This document shows, piece after piece, positions 1-9,000 of a DNA stretch of 64,000 nt. A program made the position numbers and the translations under genes. This DNA comes from Mesohalobacter halotolerans (lineage in GTDB: Bacteria > Bacteroidota > Bacteroidia > Flavobacteriales > Flavobacteriaceae). Position 1 is the stretch's first letter. Each line of letters begins with the position of its first letter. The DNA lies in contig NZ_SWMU01000001.1 in assembly GCF_006120725.1 (NCBI RefSeq), positions 372,001 through 436,000 of the forward strand, written 5' to 3'. The notes under the pieces are model-generated. The model had not been told where the DNA came from. It did no database searches and saw only the letters and a program-made list of their open reading frames with translations.

Positions 1-1728
1 GCCATGGGTGGCATTGCCAAAGGCCAAATTATACGTGAAATAGATGCTTTAGGCGGCTACTCCGGAATAGTTTCAGACGAAACGGCTATACAATTCAAAA
101 TGCTTAACCGTTCTAAAGGTCCAGCGATGTGGAGTCCGAGAGTGCAATCTGACCGTATGATGTTTTCCCAACGTTGGCGTGAGCTCTTAGAACAAACACC
201 AAATCTCGATTTTTACCAGGAAATGGTTTCCGGACTTATAGTAAACCATAACAAAATAGAAGGTGTAAAAACCTCATTAGGTCTTGAAATAAAAGCGAAA
301 ACCGTTGTGCTTACCAATGGCACTTTTTTAAATGGTTTAATTCATATTGGCGATAAAAACTTTGGAGGTGGTAGAGCTGGTGAACGTGCCTCAACTGGTA
401 TTACTGCAGAACTTGAGCAAATAGGCTTTCAAGCTGGTCGTATGAAAACAGGAACTCCACCACGCGTAGATGGCCGTTCTTTAGATTTCTCTAAAATGGT
501 TGAACAGCCCGGAGACGATAATATCGGTCAATTTTCATTTTTGAAGGACATCAAAACCATAAAAAAACAGCGTTCGTGCTATATGACTTATACTTCACCA
601 GAAGTTCATGACCTCTTAAGAGAAGGCTTTGACCGTTCACCCATGTTCAATGGTCGAATTCGAAGTATAGGACCAAGATATTGCCCCAGTATTGAGGATA
701 AAATTGATCGCTTTGCAGACAAAGACAGACATCAAATGTTTATAGAGCCTGAAGGCTGGACAACTATTGAATACTATGTAAATGGGTTTTCTACTTCTCT
801 GCCAGAAGATGTTCAATACAATGCCCTAAAATCAGTCAAAGGTTTTGAAAACGTCAAACTTTTTAGACCCGGCTACGCTATTGAATACGATTATTTTCCA
901 CCAACCCAATTAAAGCATACACTAGAAACAAAGCTCGTATCTGGTTTATTTTTTGCAGGTCAGATTAACGGCACAACAGGTTATGAAGAAGCCGGTTCAC
1001 AAGGTATGATGGCTGGCATAAATGCTGCGCTTAAAGTTAAATCCCAAGATCCTTTTATTCTCAGACGAGACGAAGCTTATATCGGTGTGTTAATCGACGA
1101 TTTAATCACAAAAGGCACTGAAGAACCTTACAGGATGTTTACCTCACGCGCAGAATATAGAACCTTACTTCGACAAGACAACGCGGACATCAGATTAACA
1201 GAGCGATCTTATCGTCTTGGTTTAGCTTCAGAAGAACGCATGAAGCAAGTCGATAAGAAGATAGCAAAAACCAAAAAATTCGTTCAATTTTTCAAAGATA
1301 CTAGTGTTACAACTTCAGAAATTAATCCAATTTTAGAATCAAAAGGCTCAAAACCTGTAGATCAACAGGGTAAATTATTTAAGATATTTGCACGACCTAA
1401 TATTTCACTTTCAGATTTAAAGCAAATTGATAAAGTTGATGCTTTCATTAAAGAGAACAACTTAGATTCTGAAATACAAGAGCAAACTGAAATACAAGTT
1501 AAATATGCCGGCTATATTGAAAAAGAAAAGCAAAACGCTGATAAACTACACCGGTTGGAAAACATTAAAATTCCTCAAAATTTTGATTATTCGCAATTGA
1601 AATCTATGTCTTATGAGGCTAGAGAAAAACTCTCCCAAATACAACCACAAAGTATCTCTCAAGCTTCACGCGTAAGTGGTGTAAATCCAAGTGACATCTC
1701 GGTGTTATTAGTGCATTTAGGACGATAG
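1..1728 (+). CDS. mnmG: tRNA uridine-5-carboxymethylaminomethyl modification enzyme MnmG (GidA), 5'-truncated by the window
   Basis: FAD-dependent enzyme that works with MnmE to modify U34 of certain tRNAs. The frame is open from base 1, and about 50 N-terminal residues with the FAD-binding glycine motif lie outside the window. Visible family blocks include GTFLNGLIHIG, KTGTPPRVDGRSLDFS, RYCPSIEDKIDRFADKDRHQ, GQINGTTGYEEAGSQG, and the C-terminal MSYEAREKL and QASRVSGVNPSDISVLL segments. The C-terminus is complete (stop at 1726-1728). MnmG genes often lie near the replication origin, which fits the parS-like palindrome directly behind the stop. The identification is firm. Confidence 0.97.
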   Translation, partial: AMGGIAKGQIIREIDALGGYSGIVSDETAIQFKMLNRSKGPAMWSPRVQSDRMMFSQRWRELLEQTPNLDFYQEMVSGLIVNHNKIEGVKTSLGLEIKAKTVVLTNGTFLNGLIHIGDKNFGGGRAGERASTGITAELEQIGFQAGRMKTGTPPRVDGRSLDFSKMVEQPGDDNIGQFSFLKDIKTIKKQRSCYMTYTSPEVHDLLREGFDRSPMFNGRIRSIGPRYCPSIEDKIDRFADKDRHQMFIEPEGWTTIEYYVNGFSTSLPEDVQYNALKSVKGFENVKLFRPGYAIEYDYFPPTQLKHTLETKLVSGLFFAGQINGTTGYEEAGSQGMMAGINAALKVKSQDPFILRRDEAYIGVLIDDLITKGTEEPYRMFTSRAEYRTLLRQDNADIRLTERSYRLGLASEERMKQVDKKIAKTKKFVQFFKDTSVTTSEINPILESKGSKPVDQQGKLFKIFARPNISLSDLKQIDKVDAFIKENNLDSEIQEQTEIQVKYAGYIEKEKQNADKLHRLENIKIPQNFDYSQLKSMSYEAREKLSQIQPQSISQASRVSGVNPSDISVLLVHLGR

Positions 1729-1743
1729 GTTCCACGTGGAACA
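1728..1743. promoter_or_regulatory. parS-like centromere site
   Basis: A 14-bp perfect palindrome GTTCCACGTGGAAC (1729-1742), extended to 15 of 16 bases of the TGTTCCACGTGGAACA form of parS. It begins at the last base of the mnmG stop codon. ParB-bound parS sites of this sequence are known in many bacteria and cluster near oriC, often around gidA/gidB/parAB. No second copy was seen in the window and no parAB gene is present, so the function is inferred from sequence and location. Confidence 0.7.
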
Positions 1744-1750
1744 TTGTGAT

Positions 1751-2599
1751 ATGAAAATCAAAGACCATTTCTTAACCCAAGAATATTTTGAAGTTAAACC
1801 TTCACAATACAAGGGAATTCTTCAAACTTTTCCACAACCAAAAGAAGAAGACCTGTCTAAATATTATGACTCGCCAGCATATATTTCACACCAAACACAA
1901 GCTAAATCTTTAAAAGATAAAATTTACCAACGAGTAAAATCTTTTATGACTAATAAGAAAAGACAAATGGTTTTAAAACACCATCAACAGGGCAAAATTT
2001 TGGACATTGGCGCAGGGACAGGACAATTTTTAGAGGTTTTTAAAAAAGAAGATTGGTCAAAATTTTGTATAGAACCCTCAATAAAACTACATCCTGAACT
2101 TTCAGAAAAAGGTATTAAGCGTAAGGATTATCTTAATGAATTTGAAGACCACTCTTTTGAAGTCATTACGTTATGGCATAGCTTGGAGCATATTCCCGAC
2201 CTTGAAAATGCCATTAACCAACTCAGAAGAATTCTAAAACCTGATGGTGTTTTATTTATAGCAGTACCAAACCATAAAAGCCATGACGCTCAATATTACA
2301 AAAAATATTGGGCGGCTTGGGATGTGCCAAGACATTTGTGGCATTTTTCAAGAAGAGGACTTAAGTCAATTTTTTATGATTACGGTTTTAATTGTATCAA
2401 AGAAACCGGAATGCCTTTTGACGCGTTTTACGTTTCAATACTATCTGAACACTATAAATCAAAGGGCAATATTGTAATGGCTATATTCGTAGGATTGTTA
2501 TCTAACTTAAAAGCAGTATTCAATAATAAGTATTCGTCAATTTTGTATGTTTTAAAGCCATTTAAAGAGCAAAACACTCATGAGGACATCGATTCTTAA
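1751..2599 (+). CDS. Class I SAM-dependent methyltransferase
   Basis: Protein of 282 aa with a Rossmann-type methyltransferase core. Motif I is ILDIGAGTGQFLEVF (around residues 80-95), followed by VITLWHSLEHIPDLENAINQLRRILKPDGVLFIAVPN, the usual motif II/III block of UbiE/COQ5-like small-molecule methyltransferases. An upstream GTG at 1736 is in frame but lies inside the parS-like palindrome, so the ATG at 1751 is preferred. The substrate is not evident. It follows mnmG in the same direction at very short distance. The C-terminal region is hydrophobic (IVMAIFVGLLSNL) and may touch the membrane. Confidence 0.85.
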   Translation: MKIKDHFLTQEYFEVKPSQYKGILQTFPQPKEEDLSKYYDSPAYISHQTQAKSLKDKIYQRVKSFMTNKKRQMVLKHHQQGKILDIGAGTGQFLEVFKKEDWSKFCIEPSIKLHPELSEKGIKRKDYLNEFEDHSFEVITLWHSLEHIPDLENAINQLRRILKPDGVLFIAVPNHKSHDAQYYKKYWAAWDVPRHLWHFSRRGLKSIFYDYGFNCIKETGMPFDAFYVSILSEHYKSKGNIVMAIFVGLLSNLKAVFNNKYSSILYVLKPFKEQNTHEDIDS

Positions 2600-2742
2600 A
2601 AACGGCTTTAAACGCCCTAAAACACCTTTGTTTTTTATAGATTCAGAATATTAAAATCAAAATAACAATAATAAATATTTATAGTCATAATTTTAGGTCA
2701 ATCTTTTATTCTTATTTACTTTCGCAACAAAATACATCACAT

Positions 2743-3315
2743 ATGAAACAACTAGCAATTTTATTCATTTTAAGTCTTGGCATAATAAGTTGTCAACAAA
2801 ACAAAACTGCCTATGTCAATAATTCTGAGATTATGGAAGGTTTTGAAAAACTCGAACAGACTGAAGAGCGATTTACGCAAGAGGAAGAAGCTTTAAAAGC
2901 TAAAATCGACGCCATGGTTGCTGAAAGCGGTTATCAGGATTTAGTTAAAGAATACCAAAGTAAGCAGGGACAAATGTCTGAAGCTAAAGAAGAAGAGCTT
3001 TATAATCAAATTATGCAAATCCAACAACGTTTGGGGCAACAACAACAAATGAACAACCAGCAATTCCAAAAGCGTAAAACTGCTGAGATGGATTCTTTAG
3101 TAAAACTCGTTAAGGATTTTATTAAAGATTACGGCAAGGAAAATGGATATACGTATATTTATGGTGCTAACGAATCTGGCAATATCTTGTATGGCAAAGA
3201 AGATTTAGACATCACAGAAGAAGTGACTAAAGCTTTAAACGAAAAATATAGCGTAAAAGCAGATAGTTTAGATGAAACTAGCGAAGCGGAAACTAAAAAT
3301 GATTCGGTTAAGTAA
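2743..3315 (+). CDS. OmpH/Skp-like periplasmic lipoprotein
   Basis: A 190-aa protein with a lipoprotein signal (LGIISCQQ, Cys at about residue 17). It then has YVNNSEIMEGFEKLEQTEE, the Skp/OmpH start motif, a long charged coiled-coil rich in Gln and Glu (residues 35-120), and the family's C-terminal block DFIKDYGKENGYTYIYGANESGNILYGKEDLDIT. Skp-like proteins are chaperones for outer-membrane proteins. The lipid anchor suggests attachment to a membrane on the periplasmic side. It is transcribed alone and ends at a strong terminator. The exact client is unknown. Confidence 0.85.
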   Translation: MKQLAILFILSLGIISCQQNKTAYVNNSEIMEGFEKLEQTEERFTQEEEALKAKIDAMVAESGYQDLVKEYQSKQGQMSEAKEEELYNQIMQIQQRLGQQQQMNNQQFQKRKTAEMDSLVKLVKDFIKDYGKENGYTYIYGANESGNILYGKEDLDITEEVTKALNEKYSVKADSLDETSEAETKNDSVK

Positions 3316-3340
3316 GTCCAAAAACTCCTATTTTAATATT

Positions 3341-3368
3341 AGCCCGAGCGTTTGCTTGGGCTTTTTTT
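3341..3368 (+). terminator. Rho-independent terminator of the OmpH-like gene
   Basis: Inverted repeat AGCCCGAGCG / TTGCTTGGGCT followed by seven T residues. It lies between the converging OmpH-like gene and the holB-like gene, and its T tract overlaps the stop of the latter. Confidence 0.85.
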
Positions 3369-4488
3369 ATGCTTTCATATGTATAAACCGCGATAGCTTT
3401 ATAGAAGCATCGGTAATGACCATTTTTGCATTGACATTCCTATTGATGTGATAAATGGCGTCTTGTATGGTTGTATAAATAGGTTCAATATTATTCCCAT
3501 GGATAAACGGGGCAAACTTATCTAAAGAAAAATTAGCCTGTGTTTTTAAATAAACCAACTCTTGTACTTGATAGTTTTTAAGCAGAGCTTGTCTAAAGAA
3601 ATGCAGGCAATACTTTAAAAAGCGAACCTGTTTATCGCGGGTATTATCACTTATGTTCTGGCTCCAATCCATGAGTTTAATAACGACCTGCTTATTTTTT
3701 TTGGCCTGAAATGCCAGCCGAACCCAATTAATAAACCACTCTTCAAATTCAACTTCTTCTTGATTGTTTTGAGCCAAATTGAAGGCTTGTGTATAATCAC
3801 CATCGGCTTGTTGCGCAATAAAGTTGGCCTGCGAAGAATCTAAAGAAAGTCGATTGATTAAAGCATTGCGAATATTTTCTTGACTTAGTCTTGGAAAATT
3901 TAAGACCTGACACCTTGATTTTATAGTGTCTAAAATAGATTCTTCTTTATCGGTGGTTAAAATCAAAAACGTGTTTTCTGGCGGTTCTTCAATGAGCTTT
4001 AGTAATTTATTAGCTGCAGCAGTATGAAGCTTGTCTGCACACCAAACGATCATCACTTTTGCTACACCGGAGTGTGGCTTTAAGGCAAGCTCATTTGCAA
4101 TACGATCTGCTTCATTGACAGTCATTAATCCTTTTTTCTTTTCGATGCCAATTTCAGTGTACCAAGTTTTTAAATCCATATATGGATTAGACTCTGCTAG
4201 ATTCAACCACGGTTTTATAAAATCTGAAGTAGTAGGTTTACTGGGTTTTCCTTTGTCATTGTTAACAGGCACTGCGATATGAAAATCAGGATGTTGTAAT
4301 ACTGTGGAGTATACCTGACGAGATGTATCAGAATTTAAAATTAAATTGGCACAGGCTAAAGCCATTGGTAAGGTCCCATAACCCATTTCTCCAACATACA
4401 ATTGTGCGTGAGGTATTCTGTCGTTGGTATAACACGTTTTAAGGTGTTTTTTTAAGTGATCTTGTCCAATGATATCTTCAAACCTCAT
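3367..4488 (-). CDS. holB: DNA polymerase III delta-prime-like clamp-loader subunit
   Basis: A 373-aa protein of the DnaX/HolB clamp-loader AAA+ family. It starts MRFEDIIGQDHLKKHLKTCYTNDRIPHAQLYVG, has a degenerate nucleotide-binding loop (GEMGYGTLPMALACA) and the diagnostic KLLKLIEEPPENTFLILTTD with SRCQVLNFPRLS. The broken P-loop is normal for delta prime, which does not hydrolyse ATP. It acts in loading the sliding clamp during replication. It is convergent with the upstream gene and divergent from the tRNA-Gln behind it. Confidence 0.88.
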   Translation of the reverse strand: MRFEDIIGQDHLKKHLKTCYTNDRIPHAQLYVGEMGYGTLPMALACANLILNSDTSRQVYSTVLQHPDFHIAVPVNNDKGKPSKPTTSDFIKPWLNLAESNPYMDLKTWYTEIGIEKKKGLMTVNEADRIANELALKPHSGVAKVMIVWCADKLHTAAANKLLKLIEEPPENTFLILTTDKEESILDTIKSRCQVLNFPRLSQENIRNALINRLSLDSSQANFIAQQADGDYTQAFNLAQNNQEEVEFEEWFINWVRLAFQAKKNKQVVIKLMDWSQNISDNTRDKQVRFLKYCLHFFRQALLKNYQVQELVYLKTQANFSLDKFAPFIHGNNIEPIYTTIQDAIYHINRNVNAKMVITDASIKLSRFIHMKA

Positions 4489-4550
4489 AGTCTACAAAAT
4501 TAATGCAAATAAAATTTGTATTAAAGATTTGTTTAAACAAAAGAATGTTT

Positions 4551-4558
4551 TAAATTTG
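4551..4558 (+). promoter_or_regulatory. Bacteroidota -7 box of tRNA-Gln
   Basis: TAAATTTG matches the Bacteroidota sigma-A -7 consensus TAnnTTTG and lies 11 nt before the tRNA. Confidence 0.65.
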
Positions 4559-4569
4559 CAAATCCTTTT

Positions 4570-4642
4570 TGGCCTATGGTGTAACTGGCAACACGTCTGG
4601 TTTTGGTCCAGAAGAGTCTAGGTTCGAGCCCTAGTAGGCCAA
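4570..4642 (+). tRNA. tRNA-Gln (anticodon TTG)
   Basis: A 7-bp acceptor stem (TGGCCTA with TAGGCCA), anticodon arm CTGG-TTTTGGT-CCAG giving anticodon TTG, and T arm CTAGG-TTCGAGC-CCTAG. Discriminator A is at 4642 and CCA is not encoded. A terminator-like stem follows at 4650. Confidence 0.95.
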
Positions 4643-4649
4643 CAATACA

Positions 4650-4681
4650 ATCCCGAAACGTCTTGTTTTTCGGGATTTTTC
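4650..4681 (+). terminator. Terminator after tRNA-Gln
   Basis: Stem AATCCCGAAA with TTTTTCGGGATT, then a T run. The stretch from here to the promoter at 4959 (about 280 nt) holds no gene that I can support. Confidence 0.8.
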
Positions 4682-4958
4682 ATTTTAGATAAAAAGGCGA
4701 GAAGTTTATCCCGATAGAGATTTTCTTGGGCGTGCAACGATCTTAGAAAATCCTTATTGGTAAGCCCTAGCGCTGTGCTGAGCTGTTTCATTAAGCGAAG
4801 CCGAAAAGCAGTTGAAACATTGGTCAACTAAAAAACTATGAAACACCGGTGTGGTTCAGTTTTTTTTGGTGTTATAATTATTTAAAGTCCAATTTAGGCT
4901 TACGCCCCATATTTCAAAAATTCAAAAACTCTTATATTTTTCGCATCAAAGTTTATTC

Positions 4959-4966
4959 TATCTTTG
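4959..4966 (+). promoter_or_regulatory. Bacteroidota -7 box of the M23 peptidase gene
   Basis: TATCTTTG, a perfect TAnnTTTG box, 18 nt before the start codon at 4985. Confidence 0.65.
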
Positions 4967-4984
4967 TAAGTCATAGGACATCGT

Positions 4985-5845
4985 ATGGCTAAGAAAAAAA
5001 CCAAAATTGTAAAAAAACTATTGCATCGCTATCGATTGGTCATTCTTAATGAAGACACTTTCGAAGAGCGCATTTCTTTTAAAATTAACAGGTTATATGT
5101 TATTGCTTTGATGATAATCTCAGCATTTTTAATTGTCATCTTAACCTCTGCTCTTATTGTTTACACACCTTTAAAGTCTTATATTCCAGGCTATACCACA
5201 ATTGACTTTAAAACACAAGCGACAAAATTAAATTTAAAAATTGATTCTTTACAACAAGTAGTGGAAACCAAGAATGCTTATTTTAATAGCTTAAGAATGG
5301 TGTTAAAAGGCGAAACAGATACTATTATATTTGATAAAGACGCCATTGTAGACGCCAAACCTGCTACCGTAGATAAGTCAGAATTAATGCCAAGTAAAAA
5401 TGATTCTTTACTGAGGGCAGAAGTAGAGCAGGAAGATAAATTTAACGTTTTTCAACAAGCTGTTTTTGAAGGAAACTTTACCTTGTTTCCACCAGTTCAA
5501 GGTATTGTATCAGATGGGTTTAATCCAAAAAACAAGCATTTTGCAGTTGACATAGCTACTGACAAAAATCAATCCGTAAAGTCTGTTGCTGATGGACGGG
5601 TGATATTTTCTGAGTGGACAGCTCAGACAGGCTATGTCATTATTATTGAGCATAAATTTTCGTTGATTTCGGTTTATAAACACAACGCATCATTACTCAA
5701 GCAACAAGGAGACTTTGTGACCTCTGGAGAAGTCATTGCCTTAACCGGTGATACCGGAGAGCTTTCTACAGGAACCCATTTACATTTTGAACTGTGGAGT
5801 GACGGCAACCCAATTAACCCCGAAGAGTTTATAAATTTTAATTAA
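4985..5845 (+). CDS. M23-family peptidoglycan endopeptidase, membrane-anchored
   Basis: A 286-aa protein with a basic cytoplasmic start and one membrane segment (LYVIALMIISAFLIVILTSALIVYTPL, about residues 38-62). A periplasmic linker follows, and then a LytM/M23 domain (residues 165-285). The zinc ligands can be seen as the H-xxx-D of KHFAVDIATD and as HLHFELW near the end. M23 enzymes cut peptidoglycan cross-bridges in cell growth and division. Its stop overlaps the next start as TAATG, so it is coupled with the GH3-like gene. The family is clear but the specific role is not. Confidence 0.9.
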   Translation: MAKKKTKIVKKLLHRYRLVILNEDTFEERISFKINRLYVIALMIISAFLIVILTSALIVYTPLKSYIPGYTTIDFKTQATKLNLKIDSLQQVVETKNAYFNSLRMVLKGETDTIIFDKDAIVDAKPATVDKSELMPSKNDSLLRAEVEQEDKFNVFQQAVFEGNFTLFPPVQGIVSDGFNPKNKHFAVDIATDKNQSVKSVADGRVIFSEWTAQTGYVIIIEHKFSLISVYKHNASLLKQQGDFVTSGEVIALTGDTGELSTGTHLHFELWSDGNPINPEEFINFN

Positions 5846-7341
5846 TGTCTTTAAAATCTTTTGCAGCTAAAATTTATGCCAAATGGACTCGAAGAGAGAT
5901 AAACCGTTGGGCTCATGACCCGATTGATACTCAGCAACAGGTTTTCAAATATTTAATTACAAAAGCTAAGAATACAGCCTTTGGTAAAGACCATGATTTT
6001 AAAAACATACAAAGCCCAACAGCATTTGCAAAACAAGTTCCCATAAGAGACTACGAGCAACTCAAAGCCTATGTCGATCGAGTCGTTGAAGGCGAAAAAG
6101 ACGTATTGTGGCCCGGACAACCTTTATACTTTGCCAAAACTTCAGGAACTACCAGTGGCGCTAAATTCATACCGTTAACCAAAGACTCAATGCCAACCCA
6201 CATTCGTGCGGCGAGAAATGCCATTCTGTGTTACATTGCTGAAACCGGCAACAGTGCTTTTGTAGACGGTAAGATGATCTTTTTACAGGGCAGTCCTGAA
6301 ATGGGTGAAACCAACGGCATCAAAACCGGACGCCTTTCAGGCATTGTTGCACACTATGTTCCATCATATCTTCAAAAAAACAGACTTCCAAGTTGGCAGG
6401 TCAATTGTATTGAGGACTGGGAAACCAAAGTCAATGCCATTGTAAACGAAACCATCGGTCAAGATATGACTGTGATTAGCGGTATTCCATCGTGGGTACA
6501 GACCTATTTTGAAAAATTAGTAAAAAAATCAGGAAAACCAGTTGGAGAGCTTTTTAAAAATTTAGAACTTTTCATCTATGGAGGTTTAAACTATGAACCT
6601 TATAGACCAAAATTTGAAAAGTTGATAGGGCGAAAAGTCAATAGTATTGAATTATACCCAGCATCTGAAGGGTTTTTTGCTTTTCAAGACCAGCAAGATG
6701 ATCAAGGTATGTTGCTACAGCTCAACTCAGGCATGTTTTATGAATTTATTAAGTCTGAAGAGTTTTTTGAGGATAACCCCAAAGTTTACAGTTTAAATGA
6801 AGTAGAGCTCAACCAAAATTATGTATTAATCATTTCTACAAATGCTGGATTATGGCGTTACAACATTGGAGACACCATAAAATTTACAAGCTTAAAACCC
6901 TACAAAATTATCGTATCCGGAAGAATAAAACACTTTATTTCAGCATTTGGCGAACATGTAATTGGCAGTGAAGTTGAAAATGCGATGAAAACCGCATGTC
7001 AACAACACCAATCTCGTATCAATGAATTTACAGTTGCGCCTCAAGTCAACCCGGATAAAGGTTTGCCTTATCACGAGTGGTGGATAGAATTTGATAAGCA
7101 GCCTAAAAACCTAGAAGAGTTTGCTGAAACTATAGACCAGTCCTTAGTCGAACAAAACAGCTATTACAAAGATTTGAGAACTGGAAAAATGCTCAGATCA
7201 ATTGTAATAAGAAGCTTAACTCCAGATAGTTTTAATAAGTATATGAAGTCTATAGGCAAACTAGGTGGACAAAATAAAATCCCTCGTCTATCAGATAACC
7301 GTAAGATTGCAGACCAACTTTCAAAATTTTTAAAGTCCTAA
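5845..7341 (+). CDS. GH3-family (auxin-responsive-like) acyl-adenylate/amido synthetase
   Basis: A 498-aa protein of the GH3 family in the adenylate-forming superfamily. Visible blocks are FAKTSGTTSGAKFIPLT (ATP-phosphate loop, around residues 93-109), SGIPSWVQTYF, LYPASEGFFAFQ and LWRYNIGDTIKFTS. Bacterial GH3 homologues are common in Bacteroidota, and their substrates are largely unknown; plant members conjugate amino acids to hormones. The gene is translationally coupled to the M23 peptidase (1-nt overlap) and followed after 4 nt by the next gene, so the three form an operon. Confidence 0.88.
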   Translation: MSLKSFAAKIYAKWTRREINRWAHDPIDTQQQVFKYLITKAKNTAFGKDHDFKNIQSPTAFAKQVPIRDYEQLKAYVDRVVEGEKDVLWPGQPLYFAKTSGTTSGAKFIPLTKDSMPTHIRAARNAILCYIAETGNSAFVDGKMIFLQGSPEMGETNGIKTGRLSGIVAHYVPSYLQKNRLPSWQVNCIEDWETKVNAIVNETIGQDMTVISGIPSWVQTYFEKLVKKSGKPVGELFKNLELFIYGGLNYEPYRPKFEKLIGRKVNSIELYPASEGFFAFQDQQDDQGMLLQLNSGMFYEFIKSEEFFEDNPKVYSLNEVELNQNYVLIISTNAGLWRYNIGDTIKFTSLKPYKIIVSGRIKHFISAFGEHVIGSEVENAMKTACQQHQSRINEFTVAPQVNPDKGLPYHEWWIEFDKQPKNLEEFAETIDQSLVEQNSYYKDLRTGKMLRSIVIRSLTPDSFNKYMKSIGKLGGQNKIPRLSDNRKIADQLSKFLKS

Positions 7342-7345
7342 AATT

Positions 7346-8998
7346 ATGAAAAACAACTTTGAAAACTATAGGAATAGGGCGCAAGAAAGCACAGCGGCTA
7401 TCGAGCGCATTTACATTACGATGCGGCATTTATTTATACGTGGGTTTTACAAGCCCATGGGGGTTTCAGGTAAGACGTTAAGAGAATCTCTGCTCACTTT
7501 AAGACCTGAAATATATGGTAGTATTGCAGAAAGCAAAGTAGAACTAAATGGGCTCTTATACGTTATGGAACGACTACCTTTAGGCATAGAACAATGTCGC
7601 TATATCAACTTGACCAGTGATGAAGGTTATGCCAGTTCGCATTTTAAAGCTATTATTCCACAAAAGAGAAGAAGAAACTGCTACCGTATAGATGAAGAGC
7701 AAATGAACATTGAAATCACCCGAGGTCGAAGTGACATATATGACATTTTAACCCATTTGACTTTTTTGATTATTGAGTCTCACAAAATCATGGAAAATGT
7801 TATCATTGAAGAAGAGAAAAACTTAACCAGAGATTGGAATAAGTTAAAACAGATAGTCAAAAAACCAGAGTTATCAGAAAAAGAAAAAGAAGTTGCTATC
7901 ACCCATGTCGCTAATATTTTAGGGCGAACCTTTTTTGAAGTTAATGCGGTTTATGAAAAATTTGCAACGCCCCACAATAAGCATCGGTTTTTAAAAATTA
8001 TTTACTATTTAGGAAAACTGGCTTTAGATGAATTTGTAGATAATAAAAAGCGTGTCATCACATTTAGCCCAGTATTAAGAGAACGTTTAGGACATCATAT
8101 CCATGGAGAAATTTGGGCAAACACAATAAAATCAACACTTAAACAGAAAGGTTTATTAAGTCGAGAATTGCATATTATCAGTGCCAATATGCATTCTGTT
8201 ATGAATACACTTTATGCTAAAACAGCTTTAAAGGCGTTTTGCAAAGAAAAAAGCAATCTTGAAATTTATGAAGCTTTAAGCGACAGCTCCAACCAAAACC
8301 TAAGAGATAAAGTTGCTCAATATGCGTCAAAAAACGGGATGACTTATATTAAAGACACTAGTGGAACTAATATCGATGTTCAAATTTTTGATCTTTCGAA
8401 GTTTAAATCACAAAATGACCAACCAGTTATTATCGTCATGGATTACGCCTTTGGCGAGCAAGCTTACGAGACCATGGACGAATTACTAAAACCTTTCAAT
8501 ACAGGCTCTAATCAACCAAAATACTTAAACATAGACTCAATATCAATTATGGGAAAAGCTGGAATTCTCGAAGGTGCAAAAGGAGATATTATGATACCAA
8601 AAGCCCATTTGTTTGAAGGTACTGCAGACAACTATCCTTTTACCAATGAGCTTAAAATCAGCGATATAGAAAACAATGGCCTTGAAGTTTTTGGCGGAAC
8701 TATGGTGACAGTTTTAGGCACATCGCTTCAAAACAGAGACTTGCTTAAGTTTTTTCACGACTCGACTTGGGACGTGATCGGTCTAGAAATGGAAGGCGCA
8801 CATTACCAAAAAGCGATTCAAGCGGCTGCACGCCTCAGAGGTAACATAAAACCCGATATTAAAGTTCGCTACGCCTATTATGCCAGTGATAATCCCTTAG
8901 AGACAGGCAGCACATTGGCCTCTGGTGGTTTAGGAACCTCTGGCGTCAAACCGACATACCTCATTACTGAAAAGATATTGGGACAGATACAACAATAA
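7346..8998 (+). CDS. Conserved Bacteroidota protein with phosphorylase-like C-terminus
   Basis: A 550-aa soluble protein I recognise only as a conserved Bacteroidota family. The N-terminal half is helical and charged (SAAIERIYITMRHLFIRGFY, RGRSDIYDILTHLTFLIIESHKIM). The C-terminal part has an alternating beta/alpha pattern with VIIVMDYAFGEQAYETMDEL and GLEMEGAHYQKAIQAA. The latter resembles the MEG-centred active-site block of nucleoside phosphorylases (inference). It follows the GH3-like gene by 4 nt and is probably co-transcribed. No confident function can be given. Confidence 0.75.
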   Translation: MKNNFENYRNRAQESTAAIERIYITMRHLFIRGFYKPMGVSGKTLRESLLTLRPEIYGSIAESKVELNGLLYVMERLPLGIEQCRYINLTSDEGYASSHFKAIIPQKRRRNCYRIDEEQMNIEITRGRSDIYDILTHLTFLIIESHKIMENVIIEEEKNLTRDWNKLKQIVKKPELSEKEKEVAITHVANILGRTFFEVNAVYEKFATPHNKHRFLKIIYYLGKLALDEFVDNKKRVITFSPVLRERLGHHIHGEIWANTIKSTLKQKGLLSRELHIISANMHSVMNTLYAKTALKAFCKEKSNLEIYEALSDSSNQNLRDKVAQYASKNGMTYIKDTSGTNIDVQIFDLSKFKSQNDQPVIIVMDYAFGEQAYETMDELLKPFNTGSNQPKYLNIDSISIMGKAGILEGAKGDIMIPKAHLFEGTADNYPFTNELKISDIENNGLEVFGGTMVTVLGTSLQNRDLLKFFHDSTWDVIGLEMEGAHYQKAIQAAARLRGNIKPDIKVRYAYYASDNPLETGSTLASGGLGTSGVKPTYLITEKILGQIQQ

Positions 8999-9000
8999 TC

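Noticed and set aside
4618-4827. A 69-aa minus-strand ORF starting near 4827
   Set aside because: It runs through the terminator and the 3' end of tRNA-Gln on the opposite strand and has no family resemblance.
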